Notes: generated by a model from the sequence alone, not told the origin. A stretch of 64,000 nt of DNA from Rhizobium sp. (GCA_027533385.1 JAPZUE010000034.1:90104-154103); one strand, 5' to 3'. Numbered from the stretch's first letter, positions 29,180 through 41,550 are shown. Made by a program: numbers and translations.

Positions 29180-30532
29180 TCAGCGCGCGATGCCGGCAAT
29201 GGCGCTGGCGAAGTCTTCCGCCTCGAAGGGTTCGAGGTCGTCGATGCCTTCGCCGACGCCGATGAAATAGACGGGCAGCTTGTGTTTGGCGGCGATCGCA
29301 ACAAGGATGCCGCCGCGCGCCGTGCCGTCGAGTTTGGTCATGATCAGGCCGTTGACGCCCGCCACGTTGCGGAAGATCTCGACCTGCTGCAGGGCATTCT
29401 GGCCCGTCGTCGCATCGAGCGTCTGCAGTACGGTGTGGGGTGCATCCGGATCGAGCTTGCCGAGAACGCGGACGATCTTTTCCAGTTCCGCCATCAGTTC
29501 CGCCTTGTTCTGCAACCGGCCAGCGGTGTCGATGATCAGGACGTCGGATTTCTCCGCCTTGGCGCGCTCGAAGCCTTCATACGCCAGGCCTGCGGCATCG
29601 GCGCCGAGCTTGGTGCCGATGAAGGTCGAGCCGGTACGGTCGGCCCAGATTTTCAGCTGCTCAATGGCGGCTGCGCGGAAGGTATCGCCGGCTGCCAGCA
29701 TCACCTTCAACCCCGAGCCCGAAAGCTTGGCGGCGAGCTTGCCGATCGTCGTCGTCTTGCCGGTGCCGTTGACGCCGACAACGAGAATGACATGCGGCTT
29801 GTGGCTGAGATCAAGGGCCAGTGGCTTGGCGACCGGCTTCAGCACCTTGACGATCTCTGTCGCCATGATCTTGGTTACGTCCTCACCGGTCACATCCTTG
29901 CCGTAGCGCTCGGAGGCCAGCGTGTCGGTGACGCGGAGTGCGGTTTCGACGCCGAGGTCGGCCTGGATCAGCAGATCCTCCAGTTCCTCCAGCGTCTCGT
30001 CATCCAGCTTGCGCTTGGTGAAGAGCGCCGTGATTTGGCTTGTCAGCTGTGAGGAGGTGCGGAAGAGGCCCGCCTTCAGGCGCTGGAACCAGCTCAGCTT
30101 TTCCGCCGGGGCCGGGGCCTCGGGCTCCGGAGCTCTCGCCTCAGCCGCCGCGAAACCCTTGGGCAGGACGGGGACGACGGGCTCGGGCGGTGCATCCGAG
30201 ACGGCCGCAGCTTCAATTTCTGCTTTCGTGTCGTCAGCCGTCGCGGCCAGAGCTTCGGCCTTCTCTTCCTCGGCTTCCGCCTCGAGCAGCTCTAGCGGCA
30301 CCATGGAAATATCTTCGGGCGAAAGATCATCCGCCGGTCCGCCGGCCGTTTCCATCTGTTCCGCGAGAACCGGGTCCTCGGCCACGGCTAAATCTTCGTC
30401 GCGATCCCTAGGCTCGGTTTCCGCCGAGATCGCGGCCTTTTCCTCGGCCGTCAACTCCGCCGGCGCTGCAGGCTTTTCTGCCGGCTTCTCCTTGCCGAAG
30501 GTGAAGACTTTCTTGATGAAGCCGAGGGCCAT
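29180..30532 (-). CDS. ftsY: Signal recognition particle receptor FtsY
   Basis: GTPase that docks the SRP-ribosome complex at the membrane. The 450-residue product has a long acidic, Ala/Glu-rich A domain (residues 15-150) that probably binds lipid and translocon, then the NG domain. GTPase motifs are GVNGTGKTTTIGKLA, DTAGRLQNKAELM and TKLDGTARGG. The ATG at 30532 (MALGFIKKVFTF) is the family start; the open frame upstream is not conserved. It is downstream of mtaB and dapF on the same strand. Its partner ffh is in this window at 39 kb. Confidence 0.96.
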   Translation of the reverse strand: MALGFIKKVFTFGKEKPAEKPAAPAELTAEEKAAISAETEPRDRDEDLAVAEDPVLAEQMETAGGPADDLSPEDISMVPLELLEAEAEEEKAEALAATADDTKAEIEAAAVSDAPPEPVVPVLPKGFAAAEARAPEPEAPAPAEKLSWFQRLKAGLFRTSSQLTSQITALFTKRKLDDETLEELEDLLIQADLGVETALRVTDTLASERYGKDVTGEDVTKIMATEIVKVLKPVAKPLALDLSHKPHVILVVGVNGTGKTTTIGKLAAKLSGSGLKVMLAAGDTFRAAAIEQLKIWADRTGSTFIGTKLGADAAGLAYEGFERAKAEKSDVLIIDTAGRLQNKAELMAELEKIVRVLGKLDPDAPHTVLQTLDATTGQNALQQVEIFRNVAGVNGLIMTKLDGTARGGILVAIAAKHKLPVYFIGVGEGIDDLEPFEAEDFASAIAGIAR

Positions 30533-30551
30533 GGTCACTCTATTCCGTCTG

Positions 30552-31844
30552 TCAGGCAGCCGCGCTTGCCGCTGCCGATGCAATCGTCAGATGGCGACCG
30601 TTGTGGCCGCCGATCGAGACCTCGACGAGGCTGCCGGGTGTCATGCCGGGCGCTGCAACGAGGGTGAAGTCTTCCGTATGCGCCATTTCGTTGCGCTCGA
30701 CCAGCAGCTTCTGAAGTGTGCCGGCATGCGAGGCGAGATGCATAGCCTGCAATCTTTCGGCCACCGCGCGGAGCTCCGCCGCACGTGCCTTGATAAGAGC
30801 CCGGTCAAGCTGCGGCATCCGGGCTGCCGGCGTGCCGGGGCGGGGGCTGTAGGGGAAGACATGCAGATGCGCGATGCCGATCTCCTCGGCAAGGCGCGCG
30901 GAGTTTGCCGCCATCTCCTCGGTCTCCGTCGGAAAACCGGCAATCATATCGGCACCAAAGGCAAAGCCAGGGCGCAGGCGCCGGACCTGCTCGGCAAAGG
31001 CAATCGCATCGGCACGCGAATGCCGTCGCTTCATGCGCTTCAGGATCATGTCGTCGCCATGCTGCAGCGACAGATGCAGATGCGGCATGAAACGCGGCTC
31101 ATCGGCAATCAGGTCGAAGAGATGGTTGTCCGCCTCGATGCTGTCGATCGAGGAGAGGCGCAGGCGCAGGATCTCCGGCACCTGCTTCAGCAGTGTCTTG
31201 GCAAGCAGGCCAAGCGTCGGAGTGCCGGGCAGGTCCGCGCCATAACTCGTCGCATCAACGCCTGTTAGCACCACTTCGCGATAGCCGTTCTCGACGAGCT
31301 TGCGCGCCTGCTCGACGACGGCGCCCATCGGCACGGAGCGCGAATTGCCACGGCCATAGGGGATAATGCAGAAGGTGCAGCGGTGATCGCAGCCGTTCTG
31401 CACCTGCAGGAAGCCGCGCACATGGCCGTCGATATGCGCCACCATCTGCGGTGCCGTGTCGGTCACGCTCATGATGTCGTTGACGGCCACCTTTTCTTCT
31501 GCCGAGACGCCGAAATCCGGCAGGCGGCGATAGTGCTCGGCCTTCAGCTTTTCCTCGTTGCCGAGGACGGCGTCGACCTCGGGCATATCAGCGAAGTTTT
31601 GCGCTTCTGTCTGGGCCGCGCAACCCGTGACGATGATACGGGCTTCCGGGTTTTCTCGTCGCGCCCGGCGGATTGCCTGGCGGGCCTGGCGCACGGCCTC
31701 GGAGGTGACCGCACAGGTGTTGACGAGAATCGCGTTGTCGAGGCCGGCCTTGGCGGCTTCGGCCTTCATGACTTCGGATTCATAGGTGTTCAGGCGACAG
31801 CCGAAGGTGATGACCTCGACGGCGCCTTGTCGCGCGGAGGTCAC
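30552..31844 (-). CDS. mtaB: tRNA t6A37 methylthiotransferase MtaB
   Basis: Radical-SAM enzyme converting t6A to ms2t6A at position 37 of ANN-decoding tRNAs. The 430-residue product has the N-terminal MTTase domain ([31 protein letters not shown] supply the cluster cysteines), the radical SAM motif [16 protein letters not shown], and a C-terminal TRAM-like region. The start is GTG at 31844 and overlaps the dapF stop (GTGA), so it depends on dapF translation. Confidence 0.93.
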   Translation of the reverse strand: MTSARQGAVEVITFGCRLNTYESEVMKAEAAKAGLDNAILVNTCAVTSEAVRQARQAIRRARRENPEARIIVTGCAAQTEAQNFADMPEVDAVLGNEEKLKAEHYRRLPDFGVSAEEKVAVNDIMSVTDTAPQMVAHIDGHVRGFLQVQNGCDHRCTFCIIPYGRGNSRSVPMGAVVEQARKLVENGYREVVLTGVDATSYGADLPGTPTLGLLAKTLLKQVPEILRLRLSSIDSIEADNHLFDLIADEPRFMPHLHLSLQHGDDMILKRMKRRHSRADAIAFAEQVRRLRPGFAFGADMIAGFPTETEEMAANSARLAEEIGIAHLHVFPYSPRPGTPAARMPQLDRALIKARAAELRAVAERLQAMHLASHAGTLQKLLVERNEMAHTEDFTLVAAPGMTPGSLVEVSIGGHNGRHLTIASAAASAAA

Positions 31845-32749
31845 GGGGTGGCGGCCTCTGCACCGGCGCTTGTGTCGCGCTGCCAGCTGCCGGTTGCCGG
31901 ATCAACCGTGCCGGACCACTCCCATTCCGCGGGACCGGTCATGACGACCTTGTCGTCGGCGCGCCAGTCGATGGTCAGCGTGCCGCGATTGGGGCTCGAG
32001 GCCACCGTGATCGTCACCTTGCGTTCGGTACGACCGGTGCGAGCCGCAGAGACGCCGGCGGCGCAGGCGGCAGAGCCGCAGGCAAGCGTCAGGCCCGCGC
32101 CGCGTTCCCAGGTACGCGTCACCATTGATGTCTTCGATGTGACCTGGGCCAGCGTGATATTGGCCTTTTCCGGGAAGATGGGGTGGTTTTCGAGGAGCGG
32201 CCCGAAGCGTTCCAGATCATAGGTCATCGGATCGCGATCAACCCAGAAGACGGCATGCGGATTGCCCATCGACATGGCCGAGGGCGAATGCAGGATCGGC
32301 GCGTCGATCGGGCCGATCTGCAGCTCGATGCGGCTGGTGTCGTGGAATTCTTCCGAGAGCGGGATCTTGTCCCAGGCAAAGACGGGTTTGCCCATGTCGA
32401 CGGAGATCGTGCCATCCTGATGCTCGACGGCGTTCAGAATGCCGGCGATGGTCTGGAAGGTGAAGCTCTTGCGGCCGGTTTCGCTGGCGAGTGCCTGCAC
32501 CACGCAGCGCGTGCCGTTGCCACAGGCCTGGGCCTTCGAGCCATCGCAATTCAGTATGTCGATATAGGCGTCGGTGCCGTCGATTTTCGGATCATGGATC
32601 GCCATGATCTGGTCGAAGGCGGTCGCAGGATCGGCGGCGAGTGCAATCGCGGCAGCCGGCGTCACCCGGTCGGTGCGACCGCGCATGTCGACGACCAGGA
32701 TCTTGTTGCCAAGCCCGTTCATAACAGCGAATTCGACCCGATCCGACAT
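31841..32749 (-). CDS. dapF: Diaminopimelate epimerase
   Basis: Interconverts LL- and meso-diaminopimelate for lysine and peptidoglycan synthesis. The 302-residue product begins [21 protein letters not shown] and carries both catalytic cysteines in [11 protein letters not shown] and [11 protein letters not shown]. The ATG at 32749 has TCTGGAG upstream and is preferred over 32770. It heads the dapF-mtaB-ftsY group; the spacer upstream carries a large inverted-repeat element. Confidence 0.96.
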   Translation of the reverse strand: MSDRVEFAVMNGLGNKILVVDMRGRTDRVTPAAAIALAADPATAFDQIMAIHDPKIDGTDAYIDILNCDGSKAQACGNGTRCVVQALASETGRKSFTFQTIAGILNAVEHQDGTISVDMGKPVFAWDKIPLSEEFHDTSRIELQIGPIDAPILHSPSAMSMGNPHAVFWVDRDPMTYDLERFGPLLENHPIFPEKANITLAQVTSKTSMVTRTWERGAGLTLACGSAACAAGVSAARTGRTERKVTITVASSPNRGTLTIDWRADDKVVMTGPAEWEWSGTVDPATGSWQRDTSAGAEAATP

Positions 32750-32868
32750 CGTCACTCCAGAAAGCTGCATTTTCAGCCTATATGGCGGAAAAGCAGCCGA
32801 ATTACCAGTAGAGCAGCCAAAACTGCACGACCATGGTCAATCAACGCGGCTTTCGCTGCGGCGTGGGG

Positions 32869-33047
32869 ACCCCCCTCTGTCACTGCGTGACATCTCCCCC
32901 ACACGGGGGGAGAGTGGGTGCCCAGCGCCAGCTCGGTGCAACGTCGCAGCTCAATATCGGAAAGCCGCGAGACCAGCCGCATTCCGCTCTCCCCCCGTGT
33001 GGGGGAGATGCCCGCCCTTCGACAATCTCAGGAGGGCAGAGGGGGGT
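32869..33047. repeat. Intergenic inverted-repeat element with perfect terminal and inner arms
   Basis: This 179-bp element fills most of the 321-bp gap (32750-33070) between dapF and thiE. Its ends are a perfect 11-bp inverted pair, ACCCCCCTCTG at 32869-32879 and CAGAGGGGGGT at 33037-33047. Inside is a perfect 24-bp inverted pair at 32891-32914 and 32987-33010, built of C-run and G-run blocks around CACAC. It resembles the mosaic palindromic intergenic elements of rhizobia (RIME-like) or a MITE. It has no coding potential and I see no clear target-site duplication. Confidence 0.75.
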
Positions 33048-33070
33048 AGCGTCGCGCCACTGCCATCAAA

Positions 33071-33688
33071 TCAAGTTGGAACAAGCCTCCAGTGCTCAGT
33101 CGCCTCAAGCCATTCCCGGGTCCGCGCTTCGGGATCGGCATTGAGTGTGATGTCGGTGACCACCGCCGCACTGTCGGCTCCTGCTCCAAAGACGCCAGGC
33201 ACACGGTCGGGGCGAAGCCCGCCGATCGCGACCAGGGGCAGGGGAGCGATCTTCTCCTTCCACACCGTCAGTCGGTCCAGGCCCTGCGGCGCCCAGGGCA
33301 TCTTTTTCAGGATCGTCGGATAGACAGGGCCGAGGGCGACATAATCCGGCTTGGCGGCCAATGCCGTTTCGAGTTCGGCCTCGTCGTGCGTCGAGAGGCC
33401 AAGCTTCAGGCCCGCGCTGCGGATGGCGGCGAGATCCGCCGTTGCCAGATCCTCCTGTCCCAAATGGACGAAGTCGCAGGCCTCGTCGATGGCGATCTGC
33501 CAGAAGTCGTTGACGATGAGCTGGCAGCTATGGTCGGCACAGCATTGCCGGGCGCGTCGAACATGCTGGCGAAGCACGCTTTCCTCGGCGTCCTTCATCC
33601 GCAGCTGCACCAGCTTGACCCCCAGCGGCACCAGCCGCTCGATCCAGTCGGCATTGTCGACGATGAGGTAGAAGGGATCGAGCTTCAT
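33071..33688 (-). CDS. thiE: Thiamine phosphate synthase (ThiE-type)
   Basis: Joins HMP pyrophosphate and thiazole phosphate into thiamine phosphate. The 205-residue TIM-barrel product shows [13 protein letters not shown] near residue 25, NDFWQIA and [12 protein letters not shown] (phosphate and metal contacts), GLSTHDEAE, and [22 protein letters not shown]. The last motif differs from the classical GPIFPTxTK, so this is the divergent ThiE group found in rhizobial thiCOSGE operons. It is the last gene of the operon and overlaps thiG by four bases. Confidence 0.9.
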   Translation of the reverse strand: MKLDPFYLIVDNADWIERLVPLGVKLVQLRMKDAEESVLRQHVRRARQCCADHSCQLIVNDFWQIAIDEACDFVHLGQEDLATADLAAIRSAGLKLGLSTHDEAELETALAAKPDYVALGPVYPTILKKMPWAPQGLDRLTVWKEKIAPLPLVAIGGLRPDRVPGVFGAGADSAAVVTDITLNADPEARTREWLEATEHWRLVPT

Positions 33689-34461
33689 GCGAAGACCCCC
33701 TTTCCGATCACGGGGGTGGATGGCACGGCCATGTCGCGCGGTTCCAGCATGCCTGCTCCATGAGCGATATGCCCAGCCTCGATGGCCTTGGCAAAGGCCT
33801 CTGCCATATCAGCGGGATCGCCGGCCGAGGCAACAGCGGTGTTGAGCAGCACGGCGTCATAGCCGAGTTCCATCACCGTCGCGGCGTGGGACGGGCGACC
33901 GATGCCGGCATCGATAATCAGCGGCACGTCGGGGAATTCCGCGCGCATGGATTTCAGCGCGGCCACGTTCTGTGGCCCCATGGCGCTGCCGATCGGCGCG
34001 CACCAGGGCATCAGCACGCGGCATCCGGCGGCGAGCAGCTTTTCCCCGACCACCAAATCGTCGGTCGTGTAGGGGAAAACCTCGAAGCCCTCGCTCACAA
34101 GGATCTTTGCCGCTTCCACCAGTTCGAACACATCGGGTTGCAGCGTGTCGTGATGGCCGATCACCTCGAGCTTGATCCAGGTGGTACCCAAAACCTCGCG
34201 CGCCATCTTTGCCGTCAGCACCGCCTCGCGGGCGCTGTGGCAGCCGGCGGTGTTGGGCAGGACGTGGACGCCGAGCTCACGGATCAGCTGGAAGAAGGCA
34301 CCACCCGCCTTGCCGCCTGCAGTTTCCCGGCGCAGCGAGACGGTAACGATCTCGGTCTTCGAGCGCCGCACGGCCTCCGCCAGGATCGTGGGCGAGGGGT
34401 AGCGCGCCGTGCCGAGCAGCAGGCGCGAGGAGACTGTCTTGCCATAGAGTTCAAGGGTCAT
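33685..34461 (-). CDS. thiG: Thiazole synthase
   Basis: Forms the thiazole phosphate carboxylate from DXP, the ThiS thiocarboxylate and dehydroglycine. The 258-residue product has the Schiff-base Lys in [17 protein letters not shown], the [15 protein letters not shown] segment, and phosphate-binding [13 protein letters not shown] and [10 protein letters not shown]. Length is normal. It begins one base after thiS ends, in step with the ThiS-ThiG complex. Confidence 0.96.
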   Translation of the reverse strand: MTLELYGKTVSSRLLLGTARYPSPTILAEAVRRSKTEIVTVSLRRETAGGKAGGAFFQLIRELGVHVLPNTAGCHSAREAVLTAKMAREVLGTTWIKLEVIGHHDTLQPDVFELVEAAKILVSEGFEVFPYTTDDLVVGEKLLAAGCRVLMPWCAPIGSAMGPQNVAALKSMRAEFPDVPLIIDAGIGRPSHAATVMELGYDAVLLNTAVASAGDPADMAEAFAKAIEAGHIAHGAGMLEPRDMAVPSTPVIGKGVFA

Positions 34462-34462
34462 C

Positions 34463-34656
34463 TCAGCCTCCCTGCATGGGCGAAAGGATCTCGATCCGGT
34501 CGCCCTCCTTCAAGGGATGGGCCGCGCGCTCCTCGCGGTGAACGAGGTCGCCATTGACGGCGGTTGCCAGCCAGTCGCCCTCGTAGTCGAGTTTCAAGAG
34601 CAGATCGGCGAGGTTGCCGGCATCGAGCTCCAGGGCTTCTCCGTTGACGGTGAGCT

Positions 34657-34660
<4 letters not shown>
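34463..34660 (-). CDS. thiS: Sulfur carrier protein ThiS
   Basis: Ubiquitin-like carrier of thiocarboxylate sulfur for thiazole synthesis. The 65-residue product begins [12 protein letters not shown] and ends with the essential Gly-Gly tail in ILSPMQGG. No ThiF is encoded next to it, so activation must come from an unlinked adenylyltransferase such as MoeB/ThiF. It overlaps thiO by four bases. Confidence 0.95.
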
Positions 34661-37514
<2,854 letters not shown>

Positions 37515-37584
37515 TCAGCCGGAATGATGGAAAGACGCCACGGGATTCGGGTTTTCGAATCGTCGTTTTTGCAGCGCTCGCACC

Positions 37585-37693
37585 GTCCCTACGCCAGTAT
37601 GAACTGGATCAGGTTCAACGGGTCACCGCGCTGCCATGGTCCTTATCGGGATTGGCGTAGCGATATCTCAGCCCCTTGTCGGGACACCCCTGG
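37585..37693 (-). promoter_or_regulatory. TPP riboswitch (THI element) of thiCOSGE
   Basis: Read on the minus strand the leader carries the conserved thiamine-pyrophosphate aptamer blocks in order: AGGGGTGTCC, GGGGCTGAGAT, GACCCGTTGAACCTGATCC and CTGGCGTAGGGAC. The leader ends about 107 bases before the thiC start. Binding of TPP should shut off synthesis, probably at translation, since I see no strong terminator before thiC. Confidence 0.95.
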
Positions 37694-37761
37694 TGAATGC
37701 GCCAAGTCTGGCCAAAAGCGTGAGTCGTGTCAACGAGCCCCTGTCTCTTGTGTCCTTGGCC

Positions 37762-38847
37762 TCAAGCGTTTGTGAGAGGCACCTCGAATTGCTGGCCGGG
37801 TCGCAAGCCCTTGAAGCGGTCATTGCCGATACCGGCTGAGGACATGGCCACGGCCAGCGCCTTTGGCGGATCGTCGATGCCTTCATTGGTCAGCTGGAAG
37901 GTGCCGAAATGGTGGCCGATGCCGAAGGCTGCACCGCTCAAGCGGAAGCCTTCGATCGCTTCCTCCGGGTTCTGGTGTTGCGCCTTCATGAACCAGCGTG
38001 GCTCATAGGCACCGATCGGCATGATGGCGAGCCTGATGTCGCCATGCTTGGCCTTGAGCTCGCGATAATGCTTGCCCTCGGCATAGCCGGTATCACCGAT
38101 GTGATAGATCTTGCCGCCCGGAGTTTCCAAGACGAAGGCAGCCCAGAGTGCCATGCGCCGGTCGCCCATCCCGCGTGCCGACCAGTGATGGCAGGGCTCG
38201 CAATGGATGGTGAAGCCCTTGCCGATCTCGATCCGGTCACCCCAATCCATGACATCAGCCACCATGCCTGGCATGTCGTCGCGCATGATGGTGTCGTTGC
38301 CGAGTGGTGTGACGATGCGGGGATTGTCCCGCTCGACAAGCCGCTTCAGCGTCGCGATATCGAGATGGTCGTAGTGATTGTGTGTGACGATGACGATGTC
38401 GATCTTTGGCAAGTCGTCGAAGGCTACACCCGGCGGATTGTTGCGTTTCGGGCCGGCAAAGGTCACGGGGCTTGCGCGTTCCGACCAGACCGGGTCGGTC
38501 AGGACGTTCAGCCCTGCCGTCTGGATGAGCAGGGTCGCATGGCCGACCATGGTGACGACGAGCCGGCTTCCTTCGACACGGGGTTCCGGCTTCGTCGTTA
38601 CAAAATCGTCAGCCTGGGCCGGTCTCGGCCACTCGATCTTGCCGCCGCCGAGCTGCCAGCGCAGCAGATCGGTGAAGCCGCGAGGCTCTTCTCCGCCCGG
38701 GTTGAAGAACACCTTGCCGTCGAAATGGTCGGAGATCGGGCCGGTGTAATAGCGGTTGCCCGCCTGTGCCTCGCGCAAGCCGAGACCTCCGATTGCAGCG
38801 GCGACAAGACCGAAGCCCGACCATTTGAGAAAACTGCGTCTGTTCAT
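37762..38847 (-). CDS. MBL-fold metallohydrolase with Tat-type leader (NAPE-PLD/RomA-like)
   Basis: A 361-residue metallo-beta-lactamase-fold enzyme, probably periplasmic. The N-terminus MNRRSFLKWSGFGLVAAAIG has a twin-arginine RRSFLK motif and hydrophobic stretch, predicting Tat export of the folded metalloprotein. The metal-binding HxHxDH motif is THNHYDHLD (His156, His158, Asp160, His161), with further ligands in CEPCHHWSARG and IGDTGYAEG. The overall pattern follows the NAPE-hydrolysing phospholipase D-like/RomA branch. Substrate is unknown. It reads away from ffh, and its stop lies close to the thiC leader. Confidence 0.85.
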   Translation of the reverse strand: MNRRSFLKWSGFGLVAAAIGGLGLREAQAGNRYYTGPISDHFDGKVFFNPGGEEPRGFTDLLRWQLGGGKIEWPRPAQADDFVTTKPEPRVEGSRLVVTMVGHATLLIQTAGLNVLTDPVWSERASPVTFAGPKRNNPPGVAFDDLPKIDIVIVTHNHYDHLDIATLKRLVERDNPRIVTPLGNDTIMRDDMPGMVADVMDWGDRIEIGKGFTIHCEPCHHWSARGMGDRRMALWAAFVLETPGGKIYHIGDTGYAEGKHYRELKAKHGDIRLAIMPIGAYEPRWFMKAQHQNPEEAIEGFRLSGAAFGIGHHFGTFQLTNEGIDDPPKALAVAMSSAGIGNDRFKGLRPGQQFEVPLTNA

Positions 38848-38939
38848 GGTTCACCCATATGTGGTTCTGCCGTTTCTACGGCAATAGGTGCATCACGGAT
38901 TGTCGGATCGACGCGATCTCCCGGAAAACAGGGACTTCG

Positions 38940-38969
38940 CTTGACTTCCTGGGCGATTTCCTGTTTATC
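38940..38969 (+). promoter_or_regulatory. Candidate housekeeping promoter before ffh
   Basis: CTTGAC (38940-38945) and TTTATC (38964-38969) are spaced like a rhizobial sigma-70 promoter, whose -35 consensus is CTTGAC. A transcript starting about 38976 would read through the hairpins toward ffh. Confidence 0.5.
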
Positions 38970-39045
38970 CGCCGCAATCTGCGAAGAGACAAGTACTCCG
39001 AGCCGCCGACCGGGACCCGAAAAGGTATAAAGAGATCCCGGAGGT

Positions 39046-39081
39046 CAACACCCGACAGCGCGTTGCGCCCTCGGGTGCTTT
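39046..39081 (+). terminator. Terminator-like hairpin in the ffh leader
   Basis: Outer arms CACCCGA and TCGGGTG enclose an inner GCGC-GTT-GCGC stem, followed directly by CTTTTT. It is on the ffh strand but upstream of ffh, so it either ends a roughly 105-base small RNA or acts as an attenuator. Confidence 0.65.
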
Positions 39082-39155
39082 TTGGCTTTGCGTCTTGTTT
39101 TCCGTGTGGAGAAGACCGAGGTTTGGGTTTCCCCTGACCATGCAAGGAAGAGCCG

Positions 39156-40727
39156 ATGTTTGAGAACCTCCAGGACCGTCTTGGATCCATTTTGAATGGA
39201 CTGACCGGCCGTGGCGCACTGTCCGAGGCGGATGTCTCGGCTGCTCTGCGCGAGGTCCGTCGTGCGCTTCTCGAGGCCGACGTGGCTCTCGAAGTGGTCC
39301 GCGCCTTCACCGACAAGGTGCGTGAAAAGGCAGTCGGTGCCGCCGTTCTGAAATCGATCAAGCCCGGACAGATGGTCGTCAAGATCGTCCATGACGAGCT
39401 GGTCGAGATGCTCGGCACGGAAGGCGTCTCCATCGACCTCAATGCCGCAGCCCCAGTCGTCATCATGATGGTCGGTCTGCAGGGCTCGGGTAAGACGACG
39501 ACCACCGGCAAGATCGCCAAGCGCCTGACGGATCGCGAGAAGAAGAAGGTCCTGATGGCCTCGCTCGACACGCGTCGTCCGGCCGCTCAGGAACAGCTTC
39601 GCCAGCTCGGCGTCCAGACCGGCATCGACACGCTGCCTGTGATCGCTGGCCAGTCGCCGACCGATATCGCCAGCCGCGCCGTTCAGGCCGCAAAGCTCGG
39701 CGGCCATGACGTGGTCATTCTCGACACCGCCGGTCGTACGCATATCGACGAGCCGCTGATGATCGAGATGGCCGAGATCAAGGCCCGCTCCAAGCCGCAT
39801 GAAATCCTGCTCGTCGCCGACTCGCTGACCGGTCAGGACGCCGTCAATCTGGCGCGCAACTTCGACGAACGCGTCGGAATCACCGGCCTCGTGCTGACCC
39901 GTATGGACGGCGATGGCCGTGGCGGTGCAGCCCTTTCGATGCGTGCCGTGACCGGCAAGCCGATCAAGCTGATCGGTGTCGGCGAAAAGATGACGGAACT
40001 CGATGAGTTCCATCCCCGCCGTATCGCCGACCGTATCCTCGGCATGGGCGACATCGTTTCGCTGGTCGAAAAGGCTGCCGAAAACATCGATGCCGAAAAA
40101 GCCCGCGCCATGGCCGAGAAGATGGCCAAGGGCAAGTTCGACCTCAACGACCTCGCCGAGCAGATCAAGCAGATGCAGGCCATGGGCGGCATGGGCGGTA
40201 TCATGGGCATGATGCCGGGCATGTCCGGCATGAAGGACAAGATGGCCGCTGCCGGCCTCGACGACCGCATCTTCAAGCGCCAGCTCGCCATCATCTCCTC
40301 GATGACCAAGGCCGAGCGCGCCAATCCCGACCTGCTCAAGCATTCCCGCAAGAAGCGTATCGCGGCCGGCTCCGGCACGGATGCCTCCGACATCAACAAG
40401 CTTTTGAAGATGCATCGCCAGATGGCCGACATGATGAAGGCCATGGGCGGCAAGGGCAAAGGCGGCATGATGAAGCAGATGATGGGCGGTCTTGCTTCGA
40501 AGATGGGTCTCGGCGGCATGGGTGGCGGCATGGGCATGCCGGATCTGTCCAAGATGGACCCGAAGCAGCTCGAAGCGCTTGCCAAGCAGGCCGAAGCCGC
40601 CGGGATCAAGCCGGGTGGTTTGCCTGGTCTGGGCGCTGGCGGCCTGCCGGGTCTCGGGGGCCCCAAGCTTCCCGGCCTCGGTGGTGGCGGTTTCCCGGGC
40701 CTTCCCGGCCTGCCGAAGAAGAAGTGA
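39156..40727 (+). CDS. ffh: Signal recognition particle protein Ffh
   Basis: GTPase that binds signal sequences and 4.5S RNA and targets nascent membrane proteins. The 523-residue product has the N domain, G domain motifs GLQGSGKTTTTGKIAKRL, DTAGRTHIDEPL and TRMDGDGRGGAAL, and a Met-rich M domain with the RNA-binding region near residues 380-410. It is about 60 residues longer than E. coli Ffh because of a Gly/Met-rich stretch followed by a repeated PGLG-type tail ending LPGLPKKK. GGAAGAG precedes the ATG. It leads the ffh-chorismate mutase-rpsP-rimM-trmD cluster. Confidence 0.97.
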   Translation: MFENLQDRLGSILNGLTGRGALSEADVSAALREVRRALLEADVALEVVRAFTDKVREKAVGAAVLKSIKPGQMVVKIVHDELVEMLGTEGVSIDLNAAAPVVIMMVGLQGSGKTTTTGKIAKRLTDREKKKVLMASLDTRRPAAQEQLRQLGVQTGIDTLPVIAGQSPTDIASRAVQAAKLGGHDVVILDTAGRTHIDEPLMIEMAEIKARSKPHEILLVADSLTGQDAVNLARNFDERVGITGLVLTRMDGDGRGGAALSMRAVTGKPIKLIGVGEKMTELDEFHPRRIADRILGMGDIVSLVEKAAENIDAEKARAMAEKMAKGKFDLNDLAEQIKQMQAMGGMGGIMGMMPGMSGMKDKMAAAGLDDRIFKRQLAIISSMTKAERANPDLLKHSRKKRIAAGSGTDASDINKLLKMHRQMADMMKAMGGKGKGGMMKQMMGGLASKMGLGGMGGGMGMPDLSKMDPKQLEALAKQAEAAGIKPGGLPGLGAGGLPGLGGPKLPGLGGGGFPGLPGLPKKK

Positions 40728-40737
40728 GAGGGCGCCG

Positions 40738-41058
40738 ATGATTGATCCGTCCGTCAAGGAGCAGCTTTCCGGCTATCGCCAGTCGATTGACAATATCGAC
40801 GCGGCGCTGGTCCACATGCTGGCGGAACGCTTCCGCTGCACCAAGGCCGTCGGCGTGCTCAAGGCCACACACGAATTGCCGCCCGCCGATCCGGCGCGCG
40901 AGGAATACCAGATCACCCGCCTGCGCCGTCTGGCTCAGGATGCCAATCTGGACCCGGATTTCGCCGAGAAGTTCCTGAACTTCATCATCAAGGAAGTCAT
41001 CCGGCATCATGAAGCCATTGCCGCCGAACATGGCGGTGTCACCGAAAAGACCGCCTGA
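40738..41058 (+). CDS. Chorismate mutase, AroQ type
   Basis: Rearranges chorismate to prephenate for phenylalanine and tyrosine synthesis. The 106-residue all-helical product follows the AroQ pattern: [20 protein letters not shown] near residue 12, [21 protein letters not shown], and [16 protein letters not shown] at the C-terminus. The ATG at 40738 is 11 bp past the ffh stop. The order ffh-chorismate mutase-rpsP is conserved in rhizobia and does not imply a link to protein targeting. Confidence 0.92.
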   Translation: MIDPSVKEQLSGYRQSIDNIDAALVHMLAERFRCTKAVGVLKATHELPPADPAREEYQITRLRRLAQDANLDPDFAEKFLNFIIKEVIRHHEAIAAEHGGVTEKTA

Positions 41059-41123
41059 CGGCGGCCTCAACAAGAACAGGGTTCGCTCCGGCGGCCCGGA
41101 CTGAAAACCCAAGGAGTATTCAC

Positions 41124-41498
41124 ATGTCCCTCAAGATTCGTCTCGCCCGCGGTGGTTCCAAGAAGCGCCCGTACTACCAGATCGTCGTTGCTGACGCCCG
41201 CTCGCCGCGCGACGGCCGCTTCCTCGACAAGGTCGGTTCCTGGAACCCGATGCTCGGCAAGGACAATGAAAAGCGCGTCGAGCTGGACGTAGACGCCATC
41301 AAGGCCTGGGTTGCCAAGGGCGCACAGCCGACCGACCGCGTTCTGCGCTTCATGGCAGAAGCCGGCATTGCCGAGCGCGCTGCCCGCAGTAACCCGGACA
41401 AGGCAAAGCCGGGCAAGAAGGCTCAGGAGCGCGCTGCCGAAAAGGCTCAGAAGGCAGCTGACGCTGCTGCCGCCGCTTCGGAAGCCGCTGCAGAATAA
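41124..41498 (+). CDS. rpsP: Ribosomal protein bS16
   Basis: Small-subunit protein needed for 30S assembly. Residues 1-80 are the standard S16 fold ([25 protein letters not shown]). Residues 91-124 are an extra Ala/Lys/Glu-rich helical tail, making the product 124 residues rather than about 80-90. AAGGAG lies 8 bases before the ATG. It is followed by a strong terminator, then rimM. Confidence 0.97.
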   Translation: MSLKIRLARGGSKKRPYYQIVVADARSPRDGRFLDKVGSWNPMLGKDNEKRVELDVDAIKAWVAKGAQPTDRVLRFMAEAGIAERAARSNPDKAKPGKKAQERAAEKAQKAADAAAAASEAAAE

Positions 41499-41519
41499 TC
41501 GGCTTTCCGCCGTTTTGAG

Positions 41520-41550
41520 CGGGCGGTGGGTCACCCCACCGCCCGTTTTT
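41520..41550 (+). terminator. Terminator after rpsP
   Basis: A perfect 11-bp stem CGGGCGGTGGG / CCCACCGCCCG with a short loop is followed by TTTTT. It separates rpsP from rimM-trmD, so read-through or a second promoter must serve rimM. Confidence 0.9.

Larger units (their letters stand above)
38848..39155. other. Divergent leader region between the MBL hydrolase and ffh
   Basis: This 308-bp gap has no coding frame. It holds a promoter-like CTTGAC with TTTATC spaced 17-18 bases apart (38940-38969), a stretch able to form a CCGGGA/TCCCGG hairpin (about 39009-39038), and then a terminator-like hairpin at 39046-39081. The ffh coding region starts 75 bp later. Confidence 0.5.

Noticed and set aside
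38976..39081. 4.5S SRP RNA gene next to ffh
   Set aside because: The conserved asymmetric-loop and tetraloop core of SRP RNA is absent, so only an unnamed leader or small RNA is claimed.
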